A stretch of 64,000 bases of DNA. It comes from Leptospira harrisiae. GTDB lineage: Bacteria > Spirochaetota > Leptospiria > Leptospirales > Leptospiraceae. Each line of letters opens with the position of its first letter. Position 1 is the stretch's first letter. The notes under the pieces were generated by a model. The model saw only the letters and a program-made list of their open reading frames with translations. It was not told the origin of the DNA and searched no databases. The stretch lies in assembly GCF_002811945.1 (NCBI RefSeq), contig NZ_NPDX01000006.1:186001-250000 (forward strand). The letters are read 5' to 3'. The position numbers and the translations under genes are program-made. Positions 17,749 through 27,479 of this stretch are shown piece by piece.

Positions 17749-19887
17749 TTAGGCAGCTCTTCTTTCACCAAGAAGGATGTTCAGAATTTGTTTGGCAGCT
17801 TCTGAAATCACAGTTCCCGGTCCAAAAATAGCCGTAGCACCTGATTTGTAGAGAAAGTCGTAGTCTTGGGCAGGAATCACTCCTCCCACAACCACGAGCA
17901 CATCTTCTGCTCCCAGTTTTTTTAACTCTTCAATCACTTGTGGGACGAGAGTTTTGTGACCAGCAGCAAGGGAAGATACTCCCAAAATATGGCAGTCATT
18001 TTCTACTACTTGTTTGGCAACTTCTGCAGGGGTTTGGAAAAGTGGCCCGATATCAACGTCAAAACCCATATCTGCAAAACTAGTGGAAATTACCTTGGCA
18101 CCACGGTCGTGTCCATCTTGGCCCATTTTGGCAACCATGATCCGTGGACGACGGCCTTCTAATTTGGCAAATTCATCTGCAAGGTCTCTTGCTTCTAAAT
18201 ATCCTTTGTCTTCGGAAATTTCAGAGGAATACACTCCAGAGATAGAACGAATCACAGCTTTGTACCTCCCAAATACTTTTTCCATAGCATAAGAAATTTC
18301 ACCAAGAGACGCACGTTTTCTAGCGGCATCCACTGCGAGTTCGAGAAGGTTTCCTTCACCGGTTTCGGCACATTTGGTAATGGCATTTAACGCGGCTTCT
18401 ACGGCAGAACTATCCCTATCTTTTTTCATTTGCTCCAATCGTTTGATTTGGGCAATCCGAACGGCAGTGTTATCAATGTCTAAAATATCAAGCGGAGCTT
18501 CCTTATCCAAACGGAACCGGTTGACCCCAACAATCACATCTTTCCCAGAATCGATACGGGCTTGTTTTCTTGCCGATGCTTCTTCAATCCGCATCTTAGG
18601 AATTCCCGTTTCGATTGCCTCCGCCATACCACCTAACTTTTGTACTTCGGTGATGAGGGCCCAAGCTTTGTGAACCAAATCGTTTGTGAGTTTTTCTACA
18701 TAGAAGGAACCACCCCAAGGATCGATGACTCGGTTGATATTGGTTTCTTCTTGGAGATAAATTTGTGTATTTCTTGCAATCCTTGCTGAGAAGTCAGTAG
18801 GAAGGGCAATGGCTTCATCGAGTGCGTTAGTATGTAAGGATTGTGTGTGACCTAGGGCTGCGGCCATCGCTTCAATACAAGTCCTTCCTACGTTGTTGAA
18901 AGGGTCTTGTTCGGTGAGTGACCAACCAGAGGTTTGGCAGTGTGTTCGTAGTGCCAAAGACTTCGTGGATTTAGGTTGGAACTGGTTCACAATCTTTGCC
19001 CAAAGAAGCCTTCCCGCACGCATCTTGGCAATCTCCATAAAATGGTTCATTCCAATCGCCCAGAAGAAGGAAAGGCGAGGAGCAAATTCATCCACGGAAA
19101 GTCCAGAAGCAATTCCTGTTTTGATGTATTCCCATCCATCGGCAAGTGTATAAGCAAGTTCTAAGTCTGCCGTAGCACCCGCTTCTTGCATATGGTATCC
19201 CGAAATGGAAATCGAATTAAACTTAGGCATATACTTGGAAGTATAACCAAAGATATCAGCAATGATTTTCATGGAATGTTTGGGTGGGTAAATGTAAGTG
19301 TTACGCACCATAAACTCTTTCAAAATATCATTTTGGATGGTACCGGAAAGTTTGTCCCGTGTTACCCCTTGTTCTTCTGCCGCAACAATGTAGAAGGCAA
19401 GAACTGGGATCACTGCACCATTCATAGTCATGGAAACAGACATTTGGTCGAGAGGGATTTGGTCGAAGAGGATTTTCATATCCAAAACTGAATCGATGGC
19501 CACACCAGCCTTTCCCACATCTCCCACCACTCGTTCATGGTCAGAGTCGTAACCTCGGTGAGTAGCCAGGTCAAAGGCCACAGAAAGTCCTTTTTGTCCG
19601 GCAGCTAAGTTTCTACGATAAAAGGCATTGGATTCTTCAGCTGTGGAAAACCCAGCATATTGGCGGATGGTCCAAGGTTTATTCACATACATCGTGGAAT
19701 AAGGGCCACGTAAGTAAGGAGGAATCCCGGCAGCATAGTTTAGATGTTCCATTCCTTCCAAATCCGTTTTCGCATAACGAGATTGGATGGAGATCCCTTC
19801 TGCCGTTTGCCAAAGGGCGATGGACTTGGGATCTGGTTTCCCTTCGCTAAAAGAAAGTGGAATATTTGCAAAATTGGGTTTTTTCAT
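17749..19887 (-). CDS. mutB: Methylmalonyl-CoA mutase large (catalytic) subunit
   Basis: 712 aa from the ATG at 19887, which lies 2 bp after the small-subunit stop. A longer frame to 20025 would overlap that gene by 136 bp and is rejected. The enzyme interconverts methylmalonyl-CoA and succinyl-CoA using adenosylcobalamin. The catalytic barrel has [20 protein letters not shown] and [18 protein letters not shown]. The C-terminal B12 domain has [19 protein letters not shown] with the DxHxxG cobalt-ligand motif. It is complete and probably active. Confidence 0.96.
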   Translation of the reverse strand: MKKPNFANIPLSFSEGKPDPKSIALWQTAEGISIQSRYAKTDLEGMEHLNYAAGIPPYLRGPYSTMYVNKPWTIRQYAGFSTAEESNAFYRRNLAAGQKGLSVAFDLATHRGYDSDHERVVGDVGKAGVAIDSVLDMKILFDQIPLDQMSVSMTMNGAVIPVLAFYIVAAEEQGVTRDKLSGTIQNDILKEFMVRNTYIYPPKHSMKIIADIFGYTSKYMPKFNSISISGYHMQEAGATADLELAYTLADGWEYIKTGIASGLSVDEFAPRLSFFWAIGMNHFMEIAKMRAGRLLWAKIVNQFQPKSTKSLALRTHCQTSGWSLTEQDPFNNVGRTCIEAMAAALGHTQSLHTNALDEAIALPTDFSARIARNTQIYLQEETNINRVIDPWGGSFYVEKLTNDLVHKAWALITEVQKLGGMAEAIETGIPKMRIEEASARKQARIDSGKDVIVGVNRFRLDKEAPLDILDIDNTAVRIAQIKRLEQMKKDRDSSAVEAALNAITKCAETGEGNLLELAVDAARKRASLGEISYAMEKVFGRYKAVIRSISGVYSSEISEDKGYLEARDLADEFAKLEGRRPRIMVAKMGQDGHDRGAKVISTSFADMGFDVDIGPLFQTPAEVAKQVVENDCHILGVSSLAAGHKTLVPQVIEELKKLGAEDVLVVVGGVIPAQDYDFLYKSGATAIFGPGTVISEAAKQILNILLGERRAA

Positions 19888-19889
19888 GT

Positions 19890-21701
19890 TTATTTCCCGA
19901 TCCATTTGGTTTGGGCTTTTTCCATAAATTCCACGATGTTTCGTTTCATATGGATGAAGTCGTCGATTCCGAGTGATTCTGCTTGGGTGATTAAGTCTTT
20001 TGGATATCCTGCCAGGAGTTTCCAAGAGTTGGGAAGTTGGGATTTCATTTCCGAAACAAATTCGGTAAGGTATGCCGCATACTCTTCGTCAGACGAACAT
20101 AAGACAACGATTTCGCATCCCAGTTCTTTGGCCTTTGTTACTCCTTCTTTGATAGAAGCAAATCCTAAATTGTCTACGATTTCATATCCAAGGCAGCCGA
20201 GGAAATTGGAACAAAAACCTGCGCGAGCCTTTCTCATAGTCAGATCCCCAATGGTGAGTAAAAAAATCTTCGGAAGTTTTTTACCTGCGGTCACATGGGC
20301 ATCAGTGAGATTTCTCCATTTATCAAATTCATAGGAAAGACGAACCGGTAGAAGGGGAGAATAAGTGGTTTGTACTTTCGTTGCAATTTGTTTTGAAGTT
20401 TCTTCGAGAGAGGTTTTCAATTCTGGATGTCTTTCGGATGCCAGTGGGTATTGGTTGGTCCCAAGTAAAATTTCTTTTTTGCTTGCCAGTGCGTTTCTTT
20501 TTTTCTCTGCACGTGCATTGATTTCTTTTTGGATGGTTCCTTGTTTCAGTGCTTTTCCAAACCCACCATCTTTTTCCAAAGTTTGGAATTTGGCCCAAGC
20601 GGATTCTGCGAGTTTTTTCGTGAGCACTTCTAAGTAATAAGATCCAGCAGCCGGATCCTCCACTTTATCTAAGAAGGATTCATAACGTAGCAGAAGTTGT
20701 GAATTTCTAGCAATTCGTTTGCCTAACTCTTGTTGTGCGGAGTATTCGGAATCAAATGGCAATATTGAAACAAAGTCAGCACCACCTACCACAGCAGACA
20801 TGGCAGCTGTGGTTCCTCGTAACATATTCACATGTGGATCATAAGCCGTGAATTGAAAGTTGGAAGACCTAGCTACGATGAGTGCAGGGACAGTTTCCCC
20901 AAGCCCTGGTTTGTAGGCATTTAGGACTTCTGTCCAAAGGATTCGCATGGTACGAAATTTTGCGATTTCCGTGAAGTAGTCAGAACCAATTCCCATCCAA
21001 AACCATATGTTTGAGGCAGAATCCTCGATAGTAACACCAGCATCAATCTGGCGGTTTAAATAATCCACTCCCCATGAAAGAGAATAAGCAAGTTCCTGGC
21101 CAATCGAAGCTCCGGCATCACGTAAATAATAACTGTGTATCCCAACACCAGCAAACCCTTTGGTTCCGGAAAGGGAGGCAAATGATTTGTTAATTGTACT
21201 TTCTTCGGTACCTAATTCTCCGTTTTTTAAAGCAAAACCATAAGGGTCAAAGTCACCAAGTACGGTGTTATGCGAAGAACTGAGTTTTTTTAATGAGTCT
21301 GAGAAGGAAGGCGTTTTTTCTTCTAAAGAAACTACCAAAGGTAGATTTCCAGTAAGTGCTGCCAGTCGTTCTAGGTCAGCTGAAGTATTGATGTTTAATC
21401 CAATTGATTTTTCTTTTTCCCTTTTCAAGAGTAATATTACCGCATCTGCACCTTTTTTGGAAAGATCGGTGAGTTCGGATTCGGAGGTTACTGTTTCTGT
21501 GACATTCCAACCACTGGTTCGTTTGTACACTCTGGGGAGTTCTGTGATGTCTTCTTTGCGGTAGAAGGGTTCGATTTTGAATCCTTCTTCTGTTTCCCAA
21601 GTGACTTTGTCCCAAGGGTTACCTTTTAAATCTTTTAGGATTTGGTTTTTCCAATCCTCAGTGGATACTTCAGGAAAGTCTGAAAATAGAAATTCGTTCA
21701 A
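19890..21701 (-). CDS. mutA: Methylmalonyl-CoA mutase small subunit
   Basis: 603 aa. It is related to the catalytic subunit along its length ([39 protein letters not shown]). The C-terminal Rossmann part lacks the DxHxxG cobalt-binding motif, as expected of the non-catalytic partner in the heterodimeric enzyme. It is translated immediately before mutB and follows a 102-aa membrane-protein gene with only 1 bp between. Confidence 0.93.
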   Translation of the reverse strand: MNEFLFSDFPEVSTEDWKNQILKDLKGNPWDKVTWETEEGFKIEPFYRKEDITELPRVYKRTSGWNVTETVTSESELTDLSKKGADAVILLLKREKEKSIGLNINTSADLERLAALTGNLPLVVSLEEKTPSFSDSLKKLSSSHNTVLGDFDPYGFALKNGELGTEESTINKSFASLSGTKGFAGVGIHSYYLRDAGASIGQELAYSLSWGVDYLNRQIDAGVTIEDSASNIWFWMGIGSDYFTEIAKFRTMRILWTEVLNAYKPGLGETVPALIVARSSNFQFTAYDPHVNMLRGTTAAMSAVVGGADFVSILPFDSEYSAQQELGKRIARNSQLLLRYESFLDKVEDPAAGSYYLEVLTKKLAESAWAKFQTLEKDGGFGKALKQGTIQKEINARAEKKRNALASKKEILLGTNQYPLASERHPELKTSLEETSKQIATKVQTTYSPLLPVRLSYEFDKWRNLTDAHVTAGKKLPKIFLLTIGDLTMRKARAGFCSNFLGCLGYEIVDNLGFASIKEGVTKAKELGCEIVVLCSSDEEYAAYLTEFVSEMKSQLPNSWKLLAGYPKDLITQAESLGIDDFIHMKRNIVEFMEKAQTKWIGK

Positions 21702-21702
21702 T

Positions 21703-22011
21703 TTATTCCTCTACGATTTGGTAATCTTCCATATACCCTGGGAAGTCGCCTAACCCACGTGTGAAGGTGAATTTTGCTGGATAAACCACTAGGCGTCTTC
21801 CTGACTGTAAAAAAGTTCCGGACAATAATGTGAATGGGGAAGCAACGATGAATGCCGCAGTCCCAAGTACTGTGCCGGCTAGACCCATGGGACGAGCCAC
21901 AAGCAAATCAATCAACATTTCACCACCAGAGGGAACTTCTCTTGCGGATAATGTCTGGGTCCACAGGAGACAGATTAAGAAAAGGATGGACAAGGGTCGT
22001 GTTTGTTTCAT
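21703..22011 (-). CDS. Small membrane-associated exported protein
   Basis: 102 aa with a signal peptide and a hydrophobic central segment. The pattern ARPMGLAGTVLGTAAFIVASPF, followed by TRGLGDFPGY, recalls a widespread family of short proteins of unknown function that share an RPxGxxxTxxG motif. It lies directly upstream of mutA with a 1-bp gap, so it is probably the first gene of the mutase transcript. No metabolic role can be inferred. Confidence 0.55.
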   Translation of the reverse strand: MKQTRPLSILFLICLLWTQTLSAREVPSGGEMLIDLLVARPMGLAGTVLGTAAFIVASPFTLLSGTFLQSGRRLVVYPAKFTFTRGLGDFPGYMEDYQIVEE

Positions 22012-22076
22012 AGGCTGATCACTCGGGCTTTCATCTGATGAAATCTCGAGAATGATATCCCTGTAAAGTAAGAAAT

Positions 22077-22745
22077 ATGGCTAAAGAAATTGTTTTGTTT
22101 GTTCTCTATTCTATTGTGCATCTGTTTGCGATCGCTACGATCACAAAAGAGGATGTCCTCTATCTCCCTTCTAAAATCATTCCGATCCTGATTCTCATCG
22201 TAGCACTTTTTCGCTACTTCCCGAGTTTGGAAAAACGTGGGAAATTGGTTGCGGTGGGTCTTGTGTTTTCTCTTTTTGGTGATAGTTTCCTTGCACTTCC
22301 CAAGGAAGGATTTTTTGTATTTGGGCTTGGTTCCTTTCTCATTGCTCAGTTGATTTATTCCTATGCTTTCACTTTGGATTCTAAAATCAAACCGATCCTT
22401 GCCATTCCGTTTTTATTGTTTGGTTCCTCCTTCTTTCTTGTCCTTGTTCCAAAATTAGGAGCGCTTCTCATTCCAGTGGGAATTTATATTTCTGCGATTT
22501 GTCTTATGGGTTGGCGCGCTGCTGCAAGAAATTCCGTGTCTAAGCCATTTTATCTTGGCCTAATTGGAGCCCTTGTATTCATTCTTTCTGATTCCATCAT
22601 TGCTTATTCCATGTTTCTCAAACCTGAAATGGACAGATTCACAGCTTCCATGGGAATCATGGTAACTTATTACATTGCTCAGGTTCTCATATACTCAGCC
22701 ACAAAGGCGGAAGAGCTGGATGTACAATCAGTGAAAAATACTTGA
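22077..22745 (+). CDS. YhhN-family membrane protein (lysoplasmalogenase type)
   Basis: 222 aa with about eight membrane segments. The motifs VFSLFGDSFLALP and LVFILSDSIIAY carry the two conserved Asp-containing membrane motifs of the YhhN/TMEM86 family. Characterised members cleave the vinyl-ether bond of lysoplasmalogens. The bacterial role is less certain. A second, more distant member is at 59946-60683. Confidence 0.85.
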   Translation: MAKEIVLFVLYSIVHLFAIATITKEDVLYLPSKIIPILILIVALFRYFPSLEKRGKLVAVGLVFSLFGDSFLALPKEGFFVFGLGSFLIAQLIYSYAFTLDSKIKPILAIPFLLFGSSFFLVLVPKLGALLIPVGIYISAICLMGWRAAARNSVSKPFYLGLIGALVFILSDSIIAYSMFLKPEMDRFTASMGIMVTYYIAQVLIYSATKAEELDVQSVKNT

Positions 22746-22803
22746 TTCACTTCTAACTCACGAGTATCGTATCTATGGTTTTGAATAACCGGGGAATGGG
22801 ATT

Positions 22804-23571
22804 ATGAAATCACTAAAAAAAACATCCTTTATTGAAGCAGTTGCTGCTGCGATTGAACATGAGGTTCAATGTTTCAATTTTTATCTAAAACTTTCTGAAA
22901 GTTTACCCGAAGGGCAAATTAGAGAATTGTTCAGCCAACTTGCGTTAGATGGCGATGAGCACATTAAATTTATCAAAGAAATTTATAAAAGTGCGGAAGG
23001 GAAAGAACTTCCCAATCTAAAACAACTTTCTCAAATAGAAAAATTTCATTCTTCTACCATCCAGAAAGTGATGGACAGGCTTGATCGAAACAAAAACGAA
23101 GAAGTCAAGGCTGACGAAAGAAAAGCAATTGAACTAGCCATCAGGGAAGGGGAAGATGCTCGTAATTTTTACGCTACCATTCGTAACAAATTCCAAGATC
23201 CAAAAATCAATTTGTTATTTCAAAAATTGGCTAATTTTAATGAGTCCAATAATTCATTGTTAGAAGCTCAAGCAATGGCAATGGAACAATCGACTCCAGC
23301 AGACCAAGTATTCTATTGGGAAGATGATGATCTTTTGGAACAAGTCAATCGTTCTACAAAATCCACGACATCCAAACCAAAAGTTTCGAAACCTGCTCCA
23401 AAACCAAATACAGCAAAAACAAAACCTTCTGCTAAAAAAACTTCTAAACCAACTGCGAAACCAGCAAACAAGAAGTCGGCGAAAACAATCGCTAAAAAGG
23501 CAGTAAAAAAAGCTGTAAAGAAAGCGGTTAAAAAATCAAAACCTGCAAAAAAGAAAGGTAAGAAAAAATAG
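22804..23571 (+). CDS. Ferritin-like protein with a histone H1-like Lys/Ala/Pro tail
   Basis: 255 aa. Residues 1-165 form two helical-hairpin repeats like rubrerythrin/YciE proteins (IEHEVQCFNFYLKL and DEHIKFI; AIREGEDARNFYA). The last helix reads FNESNNSLLE, where iron-binding relatives have an E..H pair, so a diiron site may be incomplete. Residues 185-255 are a strongly basic tail of SK, PK, AKK and KKAVKK repeats resembling eukaryotic H1 or HU-like tails. It may bind DNA or RNA. The stop overlaps the GTG start of the DUF2505 gene. Confidence 0.7.
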   Translation: MKSLKKTSFIEAVAAAIEHEVQCFNFYLKLSESLPEGQIRELFSQLALDGDEHIKFIKEIYKSAEGKELPNLKQLSQIEKFHSSTIQKVMDRLDRNKNEEVKADERKAIELAIREGEDARNFYATIRNKFQDPKINLLFQKLANFNESNNSLLEAQAMAMEQSTPADQVFYWEDDDLLEQVNRSTKSTTSKPKVSKPAPKPNTAKTKPSAKKTSKPTAKPANKKSAKTIAKKAVKKAVKKAVKKSKPAKKKGKKK

Positions 23572-24053
23572 TGAAATACCAAGTAACCCATTCATTTCCC
23601 GTTTCCCTTGAAAAACTTCTTCATGCTAGAGAGGAAAGATACAAACATCTAGATCAGTTTCCTGATTTAAAAAATGTAACTCTGCTGGAGGAAACGAAAG
23701 AGGGGAATATCATTCGCCAAAAACGAAAGGTAAGTTTAGAAGGATCAATGCCCGCTGTACTTTCAGCTGCTTTAAATGACCTTTCACTTTTGGAAGAATC
23801 CACTTTTGATATTACAACCAACACTCATGAATTCAAAATCTCTCCTCCAGGGAAAGACAATGTATTCGTGATCAAAGGGAAAAGTAAATACGAAGCGGAA
23901 GGATCTGACTCTAAACGGTCTTACGATGTGGATGTGATTTCGGGTCTTCTATTTGTCTCTCCCATTGTAGAAAAGGCCATTGAAGAAATTCACAAACATA
24001 GTTTAGAAAAAGACAGAAAATCCATCGCCAAATTTTTGGGGGTTGAATCCTAA
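23571..24053 (+). CDS. DUF2505 (SRPBCC-fold) protein
   Basis: 160 aa with a GTG start overlapping the preceding stop by one base, so translation is probably coupled. The sequence has the DUF2505 layout: KYQVTHSFPVSLEKLL at the start, then VTLLEETKEGNIIRQKRKV and a C-terminal helix EIHKHSLEKDRKSIAKFL. The fold is a helix-grip hydrophobic pocket. No catalytic residues are expected and the ligand is unknown. Confidence 0.75.
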   Translation: MKYQVTHSFPVSLEKLLHAREERYKHLDQFPDLKNVTLLEETKEGNIIRQKRKVSLEGSMPAVLSAALNDLSLLEESTFDITTNTHEFKISPPGKDNVFVIKGKSKYEAEGSDSKRSYDVDVISGLLFVSPIVEKAIEEIHKHSLEKDRKSIAKFLGVES

Positions 24054-24059
24054 GTAGAA

Positions 24060-24962
24060 GTGAAGTCTTCTTCTCCTACTTTTATACGATCTGTTTTAGA
24101 ACTCAATTTGACGATCCTCATTATGGGGAACGTCACTTTGTTTGCCAAACTCCTTCCCTTTCCCGCTGTCACGATTATCTCTGGACGCGCACTCTTTTCC
24201 GTTCTTATCCTTGGTTTGTTTTTTTGGATTCGTGGGAAGTCAGTCTCCTATCGCAGTTTTAAAGACTTTTTGTTTGTTTTTGGGATTGGGATTTTATTTG
24301 CCCTGCATTGGGTTACGTATTTTCACTCCATTCAGGTTTCTACTGTGGCAGTGGGGATGTTGTCACTTTTCACCTATCCTGTGTTTTCTGCCATCTTAGA
24401 ACCAATGTTTGGTGGAAAACGCCCTGACCCCTTTGCCTTCTTTATCGCTTGTTTCTCTTTTTTTGGGCTTTTTTTAATTGTGCCAGATCTTTCTTGGGAC
24501 AACCAAATGTTCCAAGGAGTGGTTTGGGGAGTGGTCTCTGCAGTTCTTTATGCCATACGCAATTTGCTCACCAAAGAAATGCATGTGCATTATCCCAGTG
24601 CCCAGATTCTTTTTACTCAACTCATTGCCACAAGCCTTGTCCTCCTTCCCTTTGCCGATGGTCTTTTTGTGATGCTCGCAGAACCTAAATACCTGGTATT
24701 TCAGGTGGTTCTTGCAGGAGTGTTTACATCCCTTGCTCATACCATTTGGATTCGCAGTTTATCTAATCTGTCAGTGACAACTGCAGGGACCTTATCTACA
24801 CTGAGCCCCATTTACGGAAGTTTGGCGGCTTGGTATTTTTTAGGAGAGGTACCACCCGATAGGCTTTGGTTAGGTGGTGGAGTGATTCTTTTTTGTGCGA
24901 TTTTAGAAGTGTTTCGAAAACAAGCGGAGAGTGGAAAAAGAGAGGAGGAGAAGAAGGTTTAA
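24060..24962 (+). CDS. DMT-superfamily (EamA) transporter
   Basis: 300 aa with ten predicted membrane segments in two EamA repeats; the second begins near VVWGVVSAVLYAIRNLLTK. Typical features are the early LFAKLLPFPAVTIISGRALF and the late TLSPIYGSLAAWYFLGEVP. It starts at GTG 24060, 6 bp after the DUF2505 gene. The substrate cannot be predicted from sequence. Confidence 0.85.
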   Translation: MKSSSPTFIRSVLELNLTILIMGNVTLFAKLLPFPAVTIISGRALFSVLILGLFFWIRGKSVSYRSFKDFLFVFGIGILFALHWVTYFHSIQVSTVAVGMLSLFTYPVFSAILEPMFGGKRPDPFAFFIACFSFFGLFLIVPDLSWDNQMFQGVVWGVVSAVLYAIRNLLTKEMHVHYPSAQILFTQLIATSLVLLPFADGLFVMLAEPKYLVFQVVLAGVFTSLAHTIWIRSLSNLSVTTAGTLSTLSPIYGSLAAWYFLGEVPPDRLWLGGGVILFCAILEVFRKQAESGKREEEKKV

Positions 24963-24993
24963 GAATTCTCCTCTGTCCAAAGAGACCAAAAAC

Positions 24994-25839
24994 TTATATC
25001 GTGGGACTATATTTTACCAGTAACTCTTCCAAAATTTTGGGAGGAGTTGTAAAATAAGGATGATCCCGAAATATCTCTTGGTACTTATGCTCATTGAAAT
25101 CTTCATATTCACAATTTAGTTCCTTCACTTGTTCTTTAAGGCGGCGAACGAGAGGCATAGAAAAACGAGGAATTGCCGGATCGATCCAACCATTGTTTTG
25201 AAAACTTTTCATTTTTTTGGAACAACGACAGGGATTTTTTTCGTTCATAAGTCCGCATTTATCATCCATAAAGGTGTAGAGGTCTTTTCTGGCTCGACTC
25301 AATCGTTTACGAAAAGCTTCATTCGATATATCTAGTAGTTCCGAACTTTCACGATCACTAAGTCCCATTAAGTCGGCAAGGATTAAGGCAATCCGTTGTT
25401 CTCTGTCTAAACATAATAACATTCCCAATGTACAAGAGGCCTTTGCTTCTTCTATCAAAACTAAGTTTTCTGGACTAGAAAGTTCGTTTGCCGGTATATC
25501 TATATTTGGCATTTTTTCCAATTCATTTGCATATTCAGAAAAGCCTGTTGTTATTTCTTCCAACATTCCTCTTTTTCCATTTAACGCGTGATTTACGGAA
25601 ATCCTGTAAGCCCATGTTTTAAAGCTGGCACGAGTTGGATCATATGCGGCAAGATTCGTTGCAATTTTTAGCAGCACTTCTTGAGTAAGGTCTTCCGCTT
25701 CTTGCGGATTCAACAAGATACGACGAATGACATTATAGATCCAAGTTTGCACCTTTGAAAGTAAAGATTCGAGAGCACGGCGGTCTCCCGTCCGCGCCCT
25801 TTCGATGAGTTGTGTTTCCTCTGGTTGGTTTGTTTTCAT
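24994..25839 (-). CDS. ECF-like sigma factor with a C-terminal Cys-rich extension
   Basis: 281 aa. Region 2 has EAEDLTQEVLLKI and FKTWAYRISVNHALN. Region 4 has REQRIALILADLMGLSDRE, then AFRKRLSRARKDLYTF. After residue 195 there is an extra domain of about 85 residues beginning NPCRCSKK, with further GWIDPAIPRF. Similar CRC-tailed ECF proteins exist in other phyla. The tail may bind a metal or sense redox state, which is inference. The start codon overlaps the stop of the upstream dimeric-barrel gene (TAATG). Confidence 0.82.
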   Translation of the reverse strand: MKTNQPEETQLIERARTGDRRALESLLSKVQTWIYNVIRRILLNPQEAEDLTQEVLLKIATNLAAYDPTRASFKTWAYRISVNHALNGKRGMLEEITTGFSEYANELEKMPNIDIPANELSSPENLVLIEEAKASCTLGMLLCLDREQRIALILADLMGLSDRESSELLDISNEAFRKRLSRARKDLYTFMDDKCGLMNEKNPCRCSKKMKSFQNNGWIDPAIPRFSMPLVRRLKEQVKELNCEYEDFNEHKYQEIFRDHPYFTTPPKILEELLVKYSPTI

Positions 25840-26192
25840 TACAGTGGTTGCCGTTCGAACATTTCAAAGACCAAAGTCTGTTTCATCAATGCGAAAAATT
25901 CTTTTCCTGTTTCATTGTTTTGGAGTGATTCTCCAGCCTTATGGCAATCCTCTACATTTTCCCAGTATAAAAGATCCAAAAGAATCCCTTCTCTCGTTTT
26001 CGACCGGAAGGCTCGCCAAGCTAAAAAACCTGGTTGGCTTTGCATTAGAGGTAACATTTGTTTCCTCATATTGTGGTACTTTTCAGAATCCTCAATGGCA
26101 CATTCAACGATGGCGATTTCGATTGCTGTCGTTTGCGGTAGACTTTCCAGGGTTAATAAATCTTGTCCTTGGCTTTTTAAACTTTCTAACAT
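25839..26192 (-). CDS. Dimeric alpha/beta-barrel (ABM-like) protein
   Basis: 117 aa from the ATG at 26192, which has AAGGA about 11 bp upstream. A TTG-initiated extension to 26243 is less likely. The pattern (VECAIEDSEKYHNMRKQMLP, MQSQPGFLAWRAF, LLDLLYWENVEDCHKA) matches small antibiotic-biosynthesis-monooxygenase-like proteins that dimerise into a beta-barrel. The overlap with the sigma-factor gene suggests one transcript, possibly with the small protein as sensor or detoxifier. Confidence 0.6.
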   Translation of the reverse strand: MLESLKSQGQDLLTLESLPQTTAIEIAIVECAIEDSEKYHNMRKQMLPLMQSQPGFLAWRAFRSKTREGILLDLLYWENVEDCHKAGESLQNNETGKEFFALMKQTLVFEMFERQPL

Positions 26193-26503
26193 AATCAGTG
26201 TTTCCTTAGAGGATTTTTGCCCTCTATACTGGATACACGCCAAAAGGAGAGTTGTGACAGAAGAGGGGGAAAAAAATGTGTTTCCCGGAAGATTTTTTGT
26301 AAAGGAAATAGTTTAGATTTTTCACTTTCAATTTTGTACAATTTTACAGTTTGAAATCTGATTCCGAGAAAACAGGAAACTCACAAAAACGAAACCTAAC
26401 AAAAATAAATGGAAATTCTCACATTTCTGTTTGACAAACCTCTCGTTTTCTAGTCTTTACTATCCTCTTGTAGAAATAATATATTTCGACAAAGGAGTTC
26501 GTT
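26193..26503. other. 311-bp divergent intergenic region
   Basis: This AT-rich region must hold promoters for the divergent sigma-factor pair and the lipoprotein gene. TTGACA at 26431-26436 is a good -35 candidate for the plus strand, with TACTAT at 26458-26463 at a wide spacing. No gene or repeat was seen. Confidence 0.4.
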
Positions 26504-26908
26504 GTGAAGAAAATTATTTTTTTTCTTGTTTTGGCTGTTACCGTTTTTTATTGTCAGTCGGGTGATAAAACATCTCTAGAAGAATCTAAAACGATTTTAG
26601 AAGGGAATTGGATATTAACGAATAATTGTGTTCAAAATCCTGGCCCGAGTGCCACAGCTTGGCTCATCATTAGTAACAACCGGGATATCAAATCTTGTTA
26701 CAAAAGTAGCGGCACTGTTGTAAAGGGATTACTCATGAAACAAAGCGAAGGAAATTATAATATCAACTGGTCTGAAGGTCCTGCATCGACTGCACAATAT
26801 CCGGTTGGTGGCACTTTGAATTTATTTGGAATGACGACGGAAGGAGTAACCGTCTGTTATACTCGGGTTAAGAGTGCTAAACAGAATCCACCCGCATTCT
26901 GTAAGTAA
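26504..26908 (+). CDS. Lipoprotein of unknown function
   Basis: 134 aa with a GTG start preceded by AAGGAG. The signal peptide ends in a lipobox-like TVFYC, giving a lipidated Cys at residue 17. The mature part contains a beta-rich domain with four further Cys (for example NNCVQNPG, KSCYKSSG, TVCYTRV) and ends in FCK. A lipocalin-like or small beta-barrel fold is conceivable. No family recognised. Confidence 0.65.
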   Translation: MKKIIFFLVLAVTVFYCQSGDKTSLEESKTILEGNWILTNNCVQNPGPSATAWLIISNNRDIKSCYKSSGTVVKGLLMKQSEGNYNINWSEGPASTAQYPVGGTLNLFGMTTEGVTVCYTRVKSAKQNPPAFCK

Positions 26909-26933
26909 ATAAAGATTGGAGCGGACAGCGGGA

Positions 26934-26973
26934 TCGCCTAATGGGAAGTATGTGAAAACTAATTCCCATTGGC
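26934..26973. terminator. Strong hairpin between convergent genes
   Basis: CGCCTAATGGGAA pairs with TTCCCATTGGCG (12 bp with one bulged base) around a 15-nt loop. It serves the lipoprotein gene and possibly the convergent DUF302 gene. There is no long T-run on either side. Confidence 0.6.
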
Positions 26974-27006
26974 GAGGCGCCTGTAAAATTTACGAAAAAG
27001 ACAAAT

Positions 27007-27396
27007 TCATTCGTGTAAGTGGTGGATGACTTGGATTAGTTTTTCTTGCACTTCTTTGGCAATTTTTTCGAGTTCAGGATTTTGTACCAGTTTGGTCATG
27101 GTCATAGGATCAAAGATGGAAACTTTGGTCTCGCCGTTTTTTTCTTCGGTGACCACTACGTTGCAGGGAAGTAATAATCCAATTTCGTCTGCGGTTTGTA
27201 AGGCTTTGTGCGCAAAACTTGGGTTACATGCTCCGAGGATAGTGTAACGTTTGAAATCCACTCCAATTTTTTCTTTGAGAGTGTTTTTGACATCGATGGT
27301 GGTAAGAACCCCGAAACCTTCTTTTTTTAAGGCTTCGGTTGTGTCGGTGATTGTTTCTTCAAAACTTTTTTTTCTGTGAACGGTGAGTCCTAACAT
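27007..27396 (-). CDS. DUF302 protein
   Basis: 129 aa from the ATG at 27396, chosen because GGAGG (complement at 27401-27405) precedes it. A longer frame would run into the operator-like palindrome. The family pattern is clear: MTxxLKKEGFGVLTTIDVKxTLKEKIG-type spacing, ILGACNPSFAHKAL, GLLLPCNVVV. DUF302 genes are often found with CsoR/CstR regulons and sulfur or metal handling. The two conserved Cys (GACNP, LPCNV) may be functional. Biochemical role unknown. Confidence 0.88.
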   Translation of the reverse strand: MLGLTVHRKKSFEETITDTTEALKKEGFGVLTTIDVKNTLKEKIGVDFKRYTILGACNPSFAHKALQTADEIGLLLPCNVVVTEEKNGETKVSIFDPMTMTKLVQNPELEKIAKEVQEKLIQVIHHLHE

Positions 27397-27413
27397 AAAT
27401 CCTCCGCTGGGTC

Positions 27414-27431
27414 TATACCCCATAGGGTATA
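27414..27431 (-). promoter_or_regulatory. CsoR/CstR-like operator upstream of the DUF302 gene
   Basis: TATACCCCATAGGGTATA is an inverted repeat with 7-bp perfect arms around CATA. It sits 17 bp upstream of the start codon. Known CsoR-family operators have the form ATACCCC-TA-GGGGTAT or close to it, with the G-tract core seen here. This predicts repression by a CsoR/CstR-type regulator encoded outside the window. Confidence 0.65.
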
Positions 27432-27479
27432 TTGAATTTGGGAACTTGCAAGAGAATTTTATTTAAGTGAGGAAAAAGA

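Noticed and set aside
23313..23591. Phe/Ala-rich 92-codon minus-strand frame
   Set aside because: It is the antisense of the Lys/Ala repeat tail of the ferritin-like gene.
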